From: Lutibaculum baratangense AMV1
GTDB taxonomy: Bacteria; Pseudomonadota; Alphaproteobacteria; Rhizobiales; Tepidamorphaceae
DNA: 64,000 bases
Assembly (NCBI RefSeq): GCF_000496075.1
Contig: NZ_AWXZ01000040.1
Coordinates: 1-64,000 of the forward strand
Reading direction: 5' to 3'
Numbering within the stretch: position 1 is the stretch's first letter; the number at the start of each line of letters is the position of its first letter. Below, in pieces: positions 44,297 to 53,888 of this stretch. The notes under the pieces are model-generated. The model worked only from the letters and a program-made list of their open reading frames with translations, searched no databases and was not told the DNA's origin. Both the position numbers and the translations under genes were made by a program.

Positions 44297-46486
44297 TCAG
44301 AAGCTGAAGTCGCCCAGCTTCATGAACTGCGTCTCGCCGTTCGAGTCGTCGACCCCGTCATTGTCGGTGACGATGTAGGCCGATCCGTCGGCGGCGAGGG
44401 TGAAGCCCTCGATCTTGTCGAGCACGTAGCCGTTCGCCGACCTGAGATCTTCCAGCAGGTCGCGCACGAGCGTCTTTTCGACGATCGGTGCCTCCTCGCC
44501 CGGCAGCGCCGGCTCGATCCCGTCGAGCGAGACGGCGTAGAGCCTCTTCACGGCCGCGTCCTGGCCGATCTGGTTGTCGCGCTCGACGATCAGCAGCCGC
44601 CCGTCCTCGGTCGCGGTGATCTCGGAGAGGCCGATCCAGCCCTTCGGCGCCTCGTCGAGCGGATAGTGCACGACGCCCCATTTCTCCGTCGCGGGCTTGT
44701 AGGCGACGAGCTTCACCATGCCGGCGGGATCGTCCTTCCACTCGCGCTGAACGGCGGCCCAGATCGTCCGGTCGTCGCCTGAGCCGGCGACGGTGACGCC
44801 CTCGAAGCCGTAGCGGATCGCCTGCGACCTGATCTCCTCGGGCAGGGTCAGGATCTCCTGCACGGCCCCGTCCGTGTCGACGCGGATCAGCCGGTCGTCC
44901 ATCTCCTTCTCGGGGTTGCCCTCCGAGGCGAGCCAGAAGCCGCCCTCCGGCGCGACGGCGATGCCCTCGAGGTCGAGCTTCTCCATCGGCGCGCCGTCCT
45001 GCGTCACGACCTTGGCGTCGACGATCTTGGCCGGCGTCTGCGAGGCGTCGATCGTGAAGATCTTCGACTGCGCGTAGAAGCTGTCGGACACGGCATAGAG
45101 GCGGCTCGCATCCTCGGGATCGGCCGCCAGGCCCGACAGCGCGCCCCAGGTGATCGGCGCGCCGTCACTGTCGACGGACTCGATCGTGGGGTAGCTCGCC
45201 TCGCCGCCGCGCTCGTAGATCATAACGGTCGCGCGCACGCCGCCATCCTCGACGAAGTCCCGCTCGTTCGCCGTCACGAACAGGTTGCGGGAGGGAATGG
45301 CCAGCAGGCCTTCCGGGCCGACGCCCGACGGGAGGACCTGCAGGAACTCCGGCGCATCGCCCGTGTCGCGGTAGACGGCGACGAAGGAGCCGCGCTCGGA
45401 GCCGACGAAGATCAGGCGGTCGTCGCCGAAGCTAGCGACCTCGAGGCCCTCGGGCTCGGTGCCCTTCGCCCCGGAGCGCTTCTCCGGATAGTGGCCGATC
45501 CGCATTCCGAGCCGCTCGAACGCGTTGCCGGCGTCCCAGAGGACCTCGCCGGACTTCGCGAAGATCGTGAAGCCGCGCGAGCCGCCCTGGTAGTCGCCCT
45601 CGTTGGCCGTGACGAAGCGCTCGTCGTCGAGCCACTTCACGGTGTCGGGCTCCCGCTTCAGGCCCGTCGCGCTCTCGGTGGGGTCGATCACCATGTCGCG
45701 CGTCGCGTCGATGCCGTCGAGATCGACCGTGCCGGCCGAGAAATGCGCCGTCACCTCGCCGCTCTCGAGGTCGACGATCGCGATGTGGTTGTTCTCCTGC
45801 AGCGTGACGACGGCTTCGCCCGCCTCGTTGACGTCGACGAACTCGGGCTCGGCGTCCTCCGGCGCGATCTCGGCGAGGCCCGTCAGGTCGACCTCCTGCA
45901 TCGAGGCGCAGTCGACCGCGCCGTCGGCCACCGAGAAGATCACGAGGCTTCCCGAGGGCAGCTGCGGGATCTGCCCGTCGTTCAGGTCCTCGTCGCGTTC
46001 GTTCTCGAGAACCACGGCCAGCCGGCCGCCGTCCTTGGAGAGCGCCACGGAGTCGGGCTGGCCCGGGATGTCGCAGGTGGCCTCGACCGAGGTGCCGGCG
46101 ATGTCGACCGTCGCGACCTGACCGCTCGGCTCGGTGTAGCTCTCGGAGGTCTTCACGCCGACGAACGCCTTGCCTCCGGCAACGACGACGGAGGTCGGCT
46201 CGCCGTCGAGCGGCACGAAGCCGGCGGCGGCCGGCGCGCGCGCGTCGCTGATGTCGATGATGCCGACCGCACTCTGAGGCGAGTCGGTGTAGACGAGCGT
46301 CATGCCGTCCTCGGTCGCGGAAATGATCTCGGCCACCGTCTCCGTCGCCTGGTCGCGGTCGGCGGGCAGGTTCTCCGCGACCGGGAACGTGGCGATGCGA
46401 TTGAACATGTCGCTGCTCTGAGCCGCCGCAGGCAGCCCCCAGACGGCTGCGATGGCGAGCACGCTGCTCGTGATGGTGAGACGCAT
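44297..46486 (-). CDS. Secreted esterase-like/phytase-like beta-propeller protein
   Basis: The 729-residue protein has a signal peptide (residues 1-22, ending PAAAQ). The N-terminal ~350 residues resemble the choice-of-anchor I propeller (DMVIDPTESATGLKREPDTV, then FVTANEGD). The C-terminal ~370 residues match the esterase-like activity of phytase domain (GFWLASEGNPEKEMDDRLIRVD, EITATEDGRLLIVERDN, DKIEGFTLAADGSAYIVTDNDG). It is probably a periplasmic or extracellular phosphatase-like protein. The substrate is unknown. The ATG at 46486 follows GGAGATCCC. An in-frame extension to 46558 lacks a ribosome site. Confidence 0.85.
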   Translation of the reverse strand: MRLTITSSVLAIAAVWGLPAAAQSSDMFNRIATFPVAENLPADRDQATETVAEIISATEDGMTLVYTDSPQSAVGIIDISDARAPAAAGFVPLDGEPTSVVVAGGKAFVGVKTSESYTEPSGQVATVDIAGTSVEATCDIPGQPDSVALSKDGGRLAVVLENERDEDLNDGQIPQLPSGSLVIFSVADGAVDCASMQEVDLTGLAEIAPEDAEPEFVDVNEAGEAVVTLQENNHIAIVDLESGEVTAHFSAGTVDLDGIDATRDMVIDPTESATGLKREPDTVKWLDDERFVTANEGDYQGGSRGFTIFAKSGEVLWDAGNAFERLGMRIGHYPEKRSGAKGTEPEGLEVASFGDDRLIFVGSERGSFVAVYRDTGDAPEFLQVLPSGVGPEGLLAIPSRNLFVTANERDFVEDGGVRATVMIYERGGEASYPTIESVDSDGAPITWGALSGLAADPEDASRLYAVSDSFYAQSKIFTIDASQTPAKIVDAKVVTQDGAPMEKLDLEGIAVAPEGGFWLASEGNPEKEMDDRLIRVDTDGAVQEILTLPEEIRSQAIRYGFEGVTVAGSGDDRTIWAAVQREWKDDPAGMVKLVAYKPATEKWGVVHYPLDEAPKGWIGLSEITATEDGRLLIVERDNQIGQDAAVKRLYAVSLDGIEPALPGEEAPIVEKTLVRDLLEDLRSANGYVLDKIEGFTLAADGSAYIVTDNDGVDDSNGETQFMKLGDFSF

Positions 46487-46634
46487 GGGATCTCCGCTCG
46501 AATATGAAGGATGTGCCGACCCCTCTCGGCGGAGCGGACTCTTATGGGGGCTTCGCAACGTTTCGATGACGCTGCAGAAGCTGCTCCGGCAGCGCCGGAG
46601 ACCCCGGCCCGCGCGGTGACGCCGGTGTGGGCGA

Positions 46635-47735
46635 CTAGCTCGCCGTTCCGGAGACCACCACGCTGCCGCGGCGGTCCCGCTTCGCCTGGTAGAGCGCGGC
46701 GTCCGCCCGCCCGATCAGCGCGTGGGGGTCGTGCGCGCCGTCGGCGGCGATGGCGATCCCGATCGTGGCGCCGATCCTGATCGTGGCCCCCTGAACGTAG
46801 AAGGGCTCCTCGAGCGTTCGGGTGATCCGGCGGGCGAGGAACTCCACCTCGCTCAGATGCTGGATGCCGTCCTGCACGACGACGAACTCGTCGCCCCCGA
46901 GCCTGGCGGGGAAGTCCGTGTCCCTGACCGTGCGGCGCAGCCGATCGGCCACCGCCTTCAGCAACGCATCGCCCATCGCGTGGCCGTGCTCGTCGTTGGC
47001 CGCCTTGAACCGGTCGAGATCGAGGAAGTGGATCGCCGTCCTGCCGTCGCGGCAGGGCCGCGCGAGGAGGCTCTCGAGCTTCTCCTCCAGTGCGATGCGG
47101 TTCGGAAGCCCCGTCAGGCGGTCGGAGTGGGCGAGCTGCTCGAGCCTCTGCTGCGCCTCGATGTCCTTCCGCACGGCCTGCCCGATGTGTCGCGCGGTGT
47201 CGAGGCCGCCGAACAGCATGATCAGCGTCAGGGCGGAGAGGCCGAGATATGACGCCTCCCAATGCGTCGCGATGGCCGCGGCCGCGGGGAGGGTGGCGAG
47301 CAGGATCGCCGCCCGGCACATGCGAGGCCGCGGCGCCACGCGGGCCATCAGGCCGCCGACATGGGAATAGAGGAGCGCGATCGCGAGCATATGCCCCACC
47401 GCGTCCGGATAGGCGAAGGCGCTCGCCACCGTGCCCCCGAGAATGGCGGCGAAGAGACAGGTGAGCGCGGCGTATACCCGCTCCCATTTCCGGAAGTCCG
47501 CCGGCTCGTACCAGCGGCGATAGGCGAGCGTCATGGCGATGCGGGCCGCCGTCGCCAGGAGCCCCGCCGCCAGCAGGACGGCCATTCCGATGCTCTGGTG
47601 GCGGTAGAGGATCAGGCCGGCCACCAGTGCCTGGGCGACGCCGGTGATGAGGATCGGCACGAGGTTCGTGAAGAGGAGCTCGACCAGGCGCCGGTGCGTG
47701 GCCGGCGAAGGAGCGGCTTGCGCGTCAGGGAGCAT
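46635..47735 (-). CDS. Membrane diguanylate cyclase (GGDEF)
   Basis: About five or six membrane segments in the first 185 residues are followed by a GGDEF domain (about 200-360). DRLTGLPNRIALEE opens the domain. ARLGGDEFVVVQ is the intact active site, and the RDTD motif five residues before it is a standard inhibitory I-site. It should make c-di-GMP and be subject to product feedback. I used the ATG at 47735; the frame also opens with a GTG at 47762. Neither has a clear ribosome site. Confidence 0.92.
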   Translation of the reverse strand: MLPDAQAAPSPATHRRLVELLFTNLVPILITGVAQALVAGLILYRHQSIGMAVLLAAGLLATAARIAMTLAYRRWYEPADFRKWERVYAALTCLFAAILGGTVASAFAYPDAVGHMLAIALLYSHVGGLMARVAPRPRMCRAAILLATLPAAAAIATHWEASYLGLSALTLIMLFGGLDTARHIGQAVRKDIEAQQRLEQLAHSDRLTGLPNRIALEEKLESLLARPCRDGRTAIHFLDLDRFKAANDEHGHAMGDALLKAVADRLRRTVRDTDFPARLGGDEFVVVQDGIQHLSEVEFLARRITRTLEEPFYVQGATIRIGATIGIAIAADGAHDPHALIGRADAALYQAKRDRRGSVVVSGTAS

Positions 47736-47918
47736 CGTGGAACAGGTCACCTTCTGCGGCACACCGGCGATCGCGGCCCGCCAGGGAGCCTCATCGAAAG
47801 GTATCCCGCAGATGCCCTAACGGGACCTTGCGCCGTTGCGTGACATTCGAGGGGGGCGGCGCGCAGCAGGCCGCGGTATCACCAGGCCGTTACCCTGGAT
47901 GCGCGGATCTCGATCCGC

Positions 47919-49607
47919 TCACCCCACGGAGCCGTGTCCGCCCCCGCCGATGAGCGCCACCCGCTCGCGCGGGATGTAGACGGCCTGCCCGTGCTCCCGA
48001 GACTGCTCGGCCTCGAGCCGTGCCACCACCTTCAGCATCTCCTCGCGCAGGCGGCAGTGCATGTTCCATCCCGAGGCGGGATCGCCGGCCCATGCGTAGA
48101 AGCGAACGACCATCCCGTCCGCGTCGTGGTCGATCACCTGTACCTTCGCCTCGTCCTTCTTGATGACGTCGTCGTCCTCCTCGACGAAGCGCTGGAACGG
48201 CTCGCGCAGGCGGTCGACGTCGGTGCGGTGGTCGAGCCGCAGCTCCACCGTCCGGAACATGCTCGCGTCCTCCCGCGACCAGTTCTCGAAGGTCTTGGAG
48301 ACGAGCTCGTTGACCGGCACGATCAGCCGCCGGCCGTCCCAGCTCTGCAGCTGGATGTAGGTGAAGTTGACCTTCTCCACATAACACCATTGCCCGTCGT
48401 AGAGCACGGCGTCGCCGATGCGCGCGGACTTCGCGAACGCGATCTGCAGGCTCGCCATGATGTCGGCGAGCATGGTGCGCGCGGCGAAGGCGAGAACGAT
48501 GCCGACGGCGCCGGCGGAGGCGAGGAGCGAGAAGCCGAGCGACTGGAACGCGTGGACCTGCACGAGGACGAGCCCGACCCCGATCAGGAACGCGACGACG
48601 ATGGCGATGCGACGGGCCGCCGAAATATTGGTGTAGGTCACGCGCTCGTCGGCGGACTCGCTGCCGCCGAGCTTCTCCACGTTGCTGCGGACCATCCTGT
48701 CGAGGAGGGCGTCGACGATCCTGACGCCGATCAGGACGATGGCGACGACGAAGAGCACGGTCTGCAGGGGCGTCAGGAAGGTGTTCACGGCGCCGGAGAA
48801 CGTGAACAGCATCGACCTGGTCGCCGTGAAGATCCCGACCACCAGGAGAAGCGCGACGGGCATTCGGATCGAGTCGAGCACGGCGCGCGCCGTCTTGGAT
48901 TGCCATTTCCGCTCGATCCCGCCGATCGCCCGGTAGGCGAAGGCTGCCGCCAGCACGCTGGCGAGGAGGAGAAGCGGAAGCGCGATGACCTCCCACCAGG
49001 TGAGCGTGAGGAATGCGCGCTGCTGCAGGAAGGCCGGCAGGCTCCTCTCCAGGGCGGTTGCCCCGAAGCGTTGGTGCATCTCCTCGATGTTGCCGACGGT
49101 CTGCGCGGAGAAGACCCAACTCGGGTCGCCATCGGACGGCTTCACGCGCGCGACGCGGATCGAGACCGGTCGGTTCTCGAGCTCGAGAAGTGCCAGCCGG
49201 ATGTTGCGGCGTGGCTCGCCGGACATCGGGTCCTTGTCCGGCTCATTCGCCATCAGGCCGTCGGGACGGTCGGGAAGCGACCCCCAGTCGAGCCACATGC
49301 CGCGGCGTATCACGTCGTGGAGGCGGGATGCGAGGAGCGGTGCGGAGAGCGCCTGCTCCTCGACCGGAACGTGCGACAGGTCGAGCGTGTGCGCGGCCCG
49401 TTCCCAGTCGTCCTGCTCGGCGGCGGCGAGGAAGGTCTCCATCAGAGCCTGCGGCGTCTCGAGATTGAGGTCCGCCGGCGGCTGCGGGAGCCCACGGTTC
49501 AGGGCCTCCACCTCGTAGTAGCGGCTGGCGCCGTCGCTCTGGGCGAGGGCGGTGCCGGCGAGGCAGACGAGAAGAAGAGGCAGAAGAAGCAGACGTCGCG
49601 GCGTCAC
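47919..49607 (-). CDS. MscS-family mechanosensitive channel
   Basis: The 562-residue protein starts with a signal peptide (TPRRLLLLPLLLVCLAGTALAQ after a GTG start), then a periplasmic domain to about residue 190. Several membrane helices follow. The MscS core has the pore-lining helix AGAVGIVLAFAARTMLADIMA, then the beta domain FAKSARIGDAV and VNFTYIQLQSWDGRRLIVPVN. It would release solutes on osmotic downshock. The GTG at 49607 is the only start that keeps the signal peptide. AAAGGA lies 11 bases upstream. Confidence 0.9.
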   Translation of the reverse strand: MTPRRLLLLPLLLVCLAGTALAQSDGASRYYEVEALNRGLPQPPADLNLETPQALMETFLAAAEQDDWERAAHTLDLSHVPVEEQALSAPLLASRLHDVIRRGMWLDWGSLPDRPDGLMANEPDKDPMSGEPRRNIRLALLELENRPVSIRVARVKPSDGDPSWVFSAQTVGNIEEMHQRFGATALERSLPAFLQQRAFLTLTWWEVIALPLLLLASVLAAAFAYRAIGGIERKWQSKTARAVLDSIRMPVALLLVVGIFTATRSMLFTFSGAVNTFLTPLQTVLFVVAIVLIGVRIVDALLDRMVRSNVEKLGGSESADERVTYTNISAARRIAIVVAFLIGVGLVLVQVHAFQSLGFSLLASAGAVGIVLAFAARTMLADIMASLQIAFAKSARIGDAVLYDGQWCYVEKVNFTYIQLQSWDGRRLIVPVNELVSKTFENWSREDASMFRTVELRLDHRTDVDRLREPFQRFVEEDDDVIKKDEAKVQVIDHDADGMVVRFYAWAGDPASGWNMHCRLREEMLKVVARLEAEQSREHGQAVYIPRERVALIGGGGHGSVG

Positions 49608-49835
49608 GGGGCCGGGGTCCTTTCTCACCGATTGGTTTGCGGCGCGCGCTCCCGGACTGAACGGCAGAGGGCGGATCTGGTTCGCGCTCCGGTTCCGCCC
49701 GAGGCTTCCCGGCGGCGTGATGGCGCGGGCTTGTCGAAGTCCCGCGGAAGTGAAGAGGCGTGCGCGACGCTGGCCTTCAGCGGGCGGGGCGGGATCCGCT
49801 AGGGTGCGGCCGACGGCGATTCGAGGAGAGCCCTC

Positions 49836-50906
49836 TTGGAGAGCATCTACTACGTCCTGAGCTGGGCCTGTCACCGCAAGTGCAGGCACTGCTACGAGAC
49901 GCGCTTCCGGCCCTATGTGCGCGGCGCCCTGCGGGAGGTCGTCGACGAGGTGAGGGCGGCCTTCCCGAAGGTGATCGCGAACCTGCCGGAGGACTTCACC
50001 TATCTCGACCTGTCGGCGCCGTCCGAAACCGCCCCCGGAGGATACGAGCGCCGGCCCGGTCGCATCATCCTCGCGGGCGGCGAGGTGCTGGTGGACCCCG
50101 TGCGCGAGGAGGTGCTCTATCCCGCGCTCGAAATGCTCCAGGCGCGCTATGCCGGCCAGGGCGTGCGCGTGGTGGTGCAGACGACGGGCGACCTCGTGAC
50201 GCCGCAGATCGTCGACGACCTGCTGACGCGCGGCGTGTGGATGATCTCCTGCGCCGGGATGGACGATTTCCACGTCGGCATGGAGGGCGAGAAGCGCGTG
50301 CCGCTTCAGGAGCGTCTTCGCGCGATGTTCGAGGCCGCCGGCATGCGCGACAGCGCGCTGCCTGTGACCGAGCGGAACTGGTCGAATCTCGGCCCCGGTC
50401 AGCCGGTCTACTCGTTCTTCGGCGCCACCGACGACGCGTGGATCGGCAAGATCTGGCCGCGCGGCCGGGCCTGGGAGAACTCGCTGTCGAAGGCCGGGAT
50501 CGGCGACAATTTCTGCAACGCCTGGTCGGGTGGGCTCAACTTCCTGCGCCGCGGCTTCTCGGGCTCCGAGGTCTCGGTCGATCCGAACGGCGACGTCTTC
50601 CCGTGCTGCCTGAAGACGAAGAAGGCGATCGGCAACCTGAAGGAGGAGAGGCTCGACGACATCATCGACAGCCTCGTGGGCCATCCGGCCTTCGAGGCGA
50701 TCGCGACGGGCCACCCCGAGCGCATGGGGCTCGCCTATGGCTGGGACGTCGGGCGCTTCCTCGAGGAGTCGCGGACGACGCGGCCGGACGGCGCGCCCTA
50801 CCGCAACCTCTGCATCGGCTGCGACCGCTTCCACGAGAAGGTGCTCGGCCCGGTGATCGACGAGATCCGGGAGCGGCGGATGGCCCTCCGCGTCGCTGCC
50901 GAATGA
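49836..50906 (+). CDS. Radical SAM protein with SPASM-like cysteines
   Basis: The radical SAM cluster motif CxxxCxxC is at Cys12, Cys16 and Cys19 (CHRKCRHC). Further cysteines at 227, 257, 258, 326 and 329 (NFCNAW, FPCCLK, CIGC) could hold an auxiliary iron-sulphur cluster as in SPASM proteins. A VDPNGDVFPCC segment resembles the SPASM signature. The start is TTG after GAGGAG. Its stop overlaps the start of a YnjB-type binding-protein gene as ATGA, so it heads an operon with an ABC importer. The substrate is not known. No small peptide gene is evident next to it. Confidence 0.88.
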   Translation: MESIYYVLSWACHRKCRHCYETRFRPYVRGALREVVDEVRAAFPKVIANLPEDFTYLDLSAPSETAPGGYERRPGRIILAGGEVLVDPVREEVLYPALEMLQARYAGQGVRVVVQTTGDLVTPQIVDDLLTRGVWMISCAGMDDFHVGMEGEKRVPLQERLRAMFEAAGMRDSALPVTERNWSNLGPGQPVYSFFGATDDAWIGKIWPRGRAWENSLSKAGIGDNFCNAWSGGLNFLRRGFSGSEVSVDPNGDVFPCCLKTKKAIGNLKEERLDDIIDSLVGHPAFEAIATGHPERMGLAYGWDVGRFLEESRTTRPDGAPYRNLCIGCDRFHEKVLGPVIDEIRERRMALRVAAE

Positions 50907-52132
50907 TGGTGAGCCCGATGAAGACGCTGCTGGCCGCCACGCTTCTCCTGCTTGCCGGACCGCTCCCGGCCGCCGCGCAGGCCGCTCCCGACCCCGCCGA
51001 CTGGGACGGGGTGCTCCGGGAGGCGCGGGGGCAGACGGTCTACTGGAACGCCTGGGGCGGCTCCTCGCAGGTCAACGAGCATATCGAATGGGCGGCGCGC
51101 GAGGTTCACGAGCGGTTCGGCGTGACGGTCGAGCACGTGAAGCTCGCCGACACGGCCGATGCCGTCAGCCGCGTCATCGCGGAGAAGGCGGCGGGCCAGG
51201 ACCAGGACGGCGCCGTCGACCTCGTCTGGATCAACGGCGAGAACTTCGCCGCGATGAAGGAGCAGGACCTGCTCTTCGGGCCGTGGGCCGAGGCGCTGCC
51301 GAACTGGCGGTATGTCGACGTCGAGGGCAAGCCCGCGGTGACGGCCGACTTCACGGTGCCGACGGAGGGGCTCGAGGCGCCGTGGGGCATGGCGCAGGTC
51401 GTCTTCTACTACGACACGGCCCGCGTCGAGGATCCTCCCCGCACGTTCGGGGGCATCCTCGACTGGGCGAAGGCCAACCCGGGCCGCTTCACCTATCCCC
51501 AGCCGCCCGACTTCCTCGGCTCGACCTTCCTGAAGCAGGCGCTGATCGGGCTCGCGCCGGACCCGTCGGTGCTCTCGGGCCCGGTCGGCGAGGCGAACTA
51601 CGAGAAGGTCACCGCGCCGCTGTGGGCGTTCATGGAGGAGCTGACGCCCGTGCTCTGGCGGTCCGGCCGCGCCTATCCGCAGAGCGGGCCGCGCCAGGTG
51701 CAGCTTATGGCCGACGGCGAGATCGACATGGCGATCTCGTTCAACCCCAACGAGGCCTCGGCCGCGATCGCGAATTCCGAGCTGCCCGAGACGGTGCGCA
51801 CCTTCGTGCTCGATGGCGGGACGATCGGCAATGCGAGCTTCCTTGCCATCCCGTACAACGCGAGCGCCAAGGCGGGGGCGATGGTGGTGGCGAACTTCCT
51901 GATGTCGCCCGAGGCGCAGGCGCGGAAGCAGGATCCCACCCGCTGGGGCAACGGCACCGTGCTGGCGCTCGACAAGCTCTCCCCGGAGGATCGGGCGCGG
52001 TTCGACGCGCTCGAGCTCGGCGTCGCGACCCTCTCGCCGGAAGAGCTCGGCGCGACGCTGCCAGAGCCGCATCCGAGCTGGATGGTCAGGCTGGAGGAGG
52101 ACTGGGTGGCTCGCTTCGGGGTGGCCGAGTGA
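50903..52132 (+). CDS. ynjB: ABC transporter substrate-binding protein, YnjB type
   Basis: The 409-residue protein has a signal peptide (about residues 1-25, ending LPAAAQA) and the architecture of COG4134 YnjB. Typical segments are TVYWNAWGGSSQVNEHIEWAA, VDLVWINGENFAAMKE and GRFTYPQPPDFLGSTFLKQA. YnjB proteins belong to the iron/thiamine/sulphate-type binding proteins. Their ligand is unproven, although thiamine has been suggested. The ATG at 50903 overlaps the radical SAM stop. Another ATG five codons later is possible. Confidence 0.9.
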   Translation: MMVSPMKTLLAATLLLLAGPLPAAAQAAPDPADWDGVLREARGQTVYWNAWGGSSQVNEHIEWAAREVHERFGVTVEHVKLADTADAVSRVIAEKAAGQDQDGAVDLVWINGENFAAMKEQDLLFGPWAEALPNWRYVDVEGKPAVTADFTVPTEGLEAPWGMAQVVFYYDTARVEDPPRTFGGILDWAKANPGRFTYPQPPDFLGSTFLKQALIGLAPDPSVLSGPVGEANYEKVTAPLWAFMEELTPVLWRSGRAYPQSGPRQVQLMADGEIDMAISFNPNEASAAIANSELPETVRTFVLDGGTIGNASFLAIPYNASAKAGAMVVANFLMSPEAQARKQDPTRWGNGTVLALDKLSPEDRARFDALELGVATLSPEELGATLPEPHPSWMVRLEEDWVARFGVAE

Positions 52133-52148
52133 CCGCGGCGGCACGGGG

Positions 52149-53888
52149 ATGAGCCTCGGCGAGGCGGCCGCCGGGGGCGCCTCCTCGACGCCCGGCCGCA
52201 GGCTCCGTCTCCTCCCCTGGGCGCCCCTCCTGACGATCCTCGCGATGCTCGCGCCGGTGGCCTTCGGGCTCGGCGGCACGCTCCTGCCGGCGCTCGGGTG
52301 GCTGCCTGCGCTCGGCGGGCACGGGATCGGGCTCGATGCCTTCCGCGACCTCGTGGCGTGGCCGGGCTTTCCCCGCGCCGCGACGCTGAGCCTCACGACC
52401 GGCTTCGCCGCGACGGCGGTCTCGCTCGCCCTCGTCTGCCTCGTCTGTGCCGGCTGGCAGGGGACGCGCGCCTTCACGTTCGTCCAGAGGGCGCTGTCGC
52501 CGCTCCTCTCCGTGCCGCACGCGGCCGCCGCCTTCGGCATCGCCTTCCTGGTCGCGCCGTCGGGCTGGATCGCGCGCGCCCTGTCGCCGTGGCTGACGGG
52601 GTGGGAGCGGCCGCCGGACCTCCTGATCGTGCAGGACCCCTACGGTCTGGCGATGATCGCCGGCCTCGTCGCGAAGGAGGTGCCGTTCCTCCTCCTGATG
52701 ACGCTCTCGGCGCTCGGACAGGTGCGCAGCGGCCAGAGCGTCATGGTGGCGCAGGCGCTCGGCCACCGGCGGACGACGGCCTGGCTCAAGATCGTGCTGC
52801 CGCAGGTCTACGTGCAGATCCGGCTTCCGGTCTACGCCGTCCTCGCCTACTCGATGTCGGTCGTCGACGTCGCGATCATCCTCGGGCCGAACACGCCGCC
52901 GACCCTCTCGGTCCAGGTCGTGCGCTGGATGAGCGATCCCGACCTCGCGTTCCGCTTCCAGGCGGCGGCAGGGGCGGTGGCGCAGCTCGCCCTCGTGGTG
53001 GCGGGACTCGCGGTCTGGCGCCTCCTCGAATTCGCCGCGGCAAGGGCCGGCCGCCGCTGGATCGAACGCGGCGGGCGCGGCTGCGGCGACGCGGCCCTGC
53101 GGGCGGCCGGCCTCGCCGCCGCGATCCTCGTCTCGCTCGCGATCGGGCTCGGCATCGCCGGCCTCGCCGTGTGGTCGGTCGCGGGCTTCTGGACCTTCCC
53201 GAACCTTCTGCCCGACAGCCTCACCTGGCGCGGCTGGGCAAGGCACGGGCCCGAGATCCTGTCGGCGGCTTCCGAGACGGTGATCATCGCCGGCGCCGCC
53301 ACGTCGATCGCGCTGTTCCTCACGCTCGCGAGCCTCGAGGCGGAGCACCGGCACGGCCTCAGGCCGACGCGGCGAGCGCTGTGGCTGCTCTATATTCCGC
53401 TGATCGTCCCGCAGGTCGCGTTCCTGACCGGGCTGCAGACGCTCGCTCTGTCGACCGGCCTCGCGGGCGGCCGGGTCGCCGTGATCCTCGCCCATCTCGT
53501 CTTCGTGCTGCCCTACGTGTTCCTGTCGCTGTCGGCGCCCTGGCGGGCGTGGGACGCGCGCCACGCCACCGTCGCGCGGGCGCTGGGGAGCGGGCCCGAC
53601 CGCGTGCTGTGGAGGGTGCGGCTGCCGATGCTCCTGCGGCCGATCCTCGTCGCCGCCGCCGTCGGATTCGCGGTGTCGGTCGGGCAATATCTCCCCACGC
53701 TGCTCGTCGGCGCGGGGCGGGTCGAGACGCTGACGACGGAGGCCGTCGCGCTCGCGGCGGGCGGCGACAGGCGGATCATCGGCGCCTACGCGCTGGCGCA
53801 GACGGCGGCCGCCTTCCTGCCCTTCGCGGTCGCCATCCTTCTGCCCCGCCTCCTGTGGCGCAACCGGAAGGGACTGGGCCATGTCTGA
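52149..53888 (+). CDS. ynjC: ABC transporter permease, YnjC type
   Basis: The 579-residue inner-membrane protein is a tandem of two permease halves with about twelve membrane helices. Each half has an EAA-like loop: the VAQALGHRRTTAWLKIVLPQ region near residue 201, and the VARALGSGPDRVLWRVRLP region near residue 477. This double permease is typical of YnjC and related thiamine/iron-type importers. It starts 16 bp after ynjB and overlaps ynjD by 8 bases, so all are in one transcript. Confidence 0.92.
   Translation: MSLGEAAAGGASSTPGRRLRLLPWAPLLTILAMLAPVAFGLGGTLLPALGWLPALGGHGIGLDAFRDLVAWPGFPRAATLSLTTGFAATAVSLALVCLVCAGWQGTRAFTFVQRALSPLLSVPHAAAAFGIAFLVAPSGWIARALSPWLTGWERPPDLLIVQDPYGLAMIAGLVAKEVPFLLLMTLSALGQVRSGQSVMVAQALGHRRTTAWLKIVLPQVYVQIRLPVYAVLAYSMSVVDVAIILGPNTPPTLSVQVVRWMSDPDLAFRFQAAAGAVAQLALVVAGLAVWRLLEFAAARAGRRWIERGGRGCGDAALRAAGLAAAILVSLAIGLGIAGLAVWSVAGFWTFPNLLPDSLTWRGWARHGPEILSAASETVIIAGAATSIALFLTLASLEAEHRHGLRPTRRALWLLYIPLIVPQVAFLTGLQTLALSTGLAGGRVAVILAHLVFVLPYVFLSLSAPWRAWDARHATVARALGSGPDRVLWRVRLPMLLRPILVAAAVGFAVSVGQYLPTLLVGAGRVETLTTEAVALAAGGDRRIIGAYALAQTAAAFLPFAVAILLPRLLWRNRKGLGHV

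Noticed and set aside
49836-50906. RiPP (modified peptide) cluster around the radical SAM gene
   Set aside because: No small precursor-peptide frame with a ribosome site lies directly beside it, and no protease or peptide exporter is present; the neighbour is an importer.
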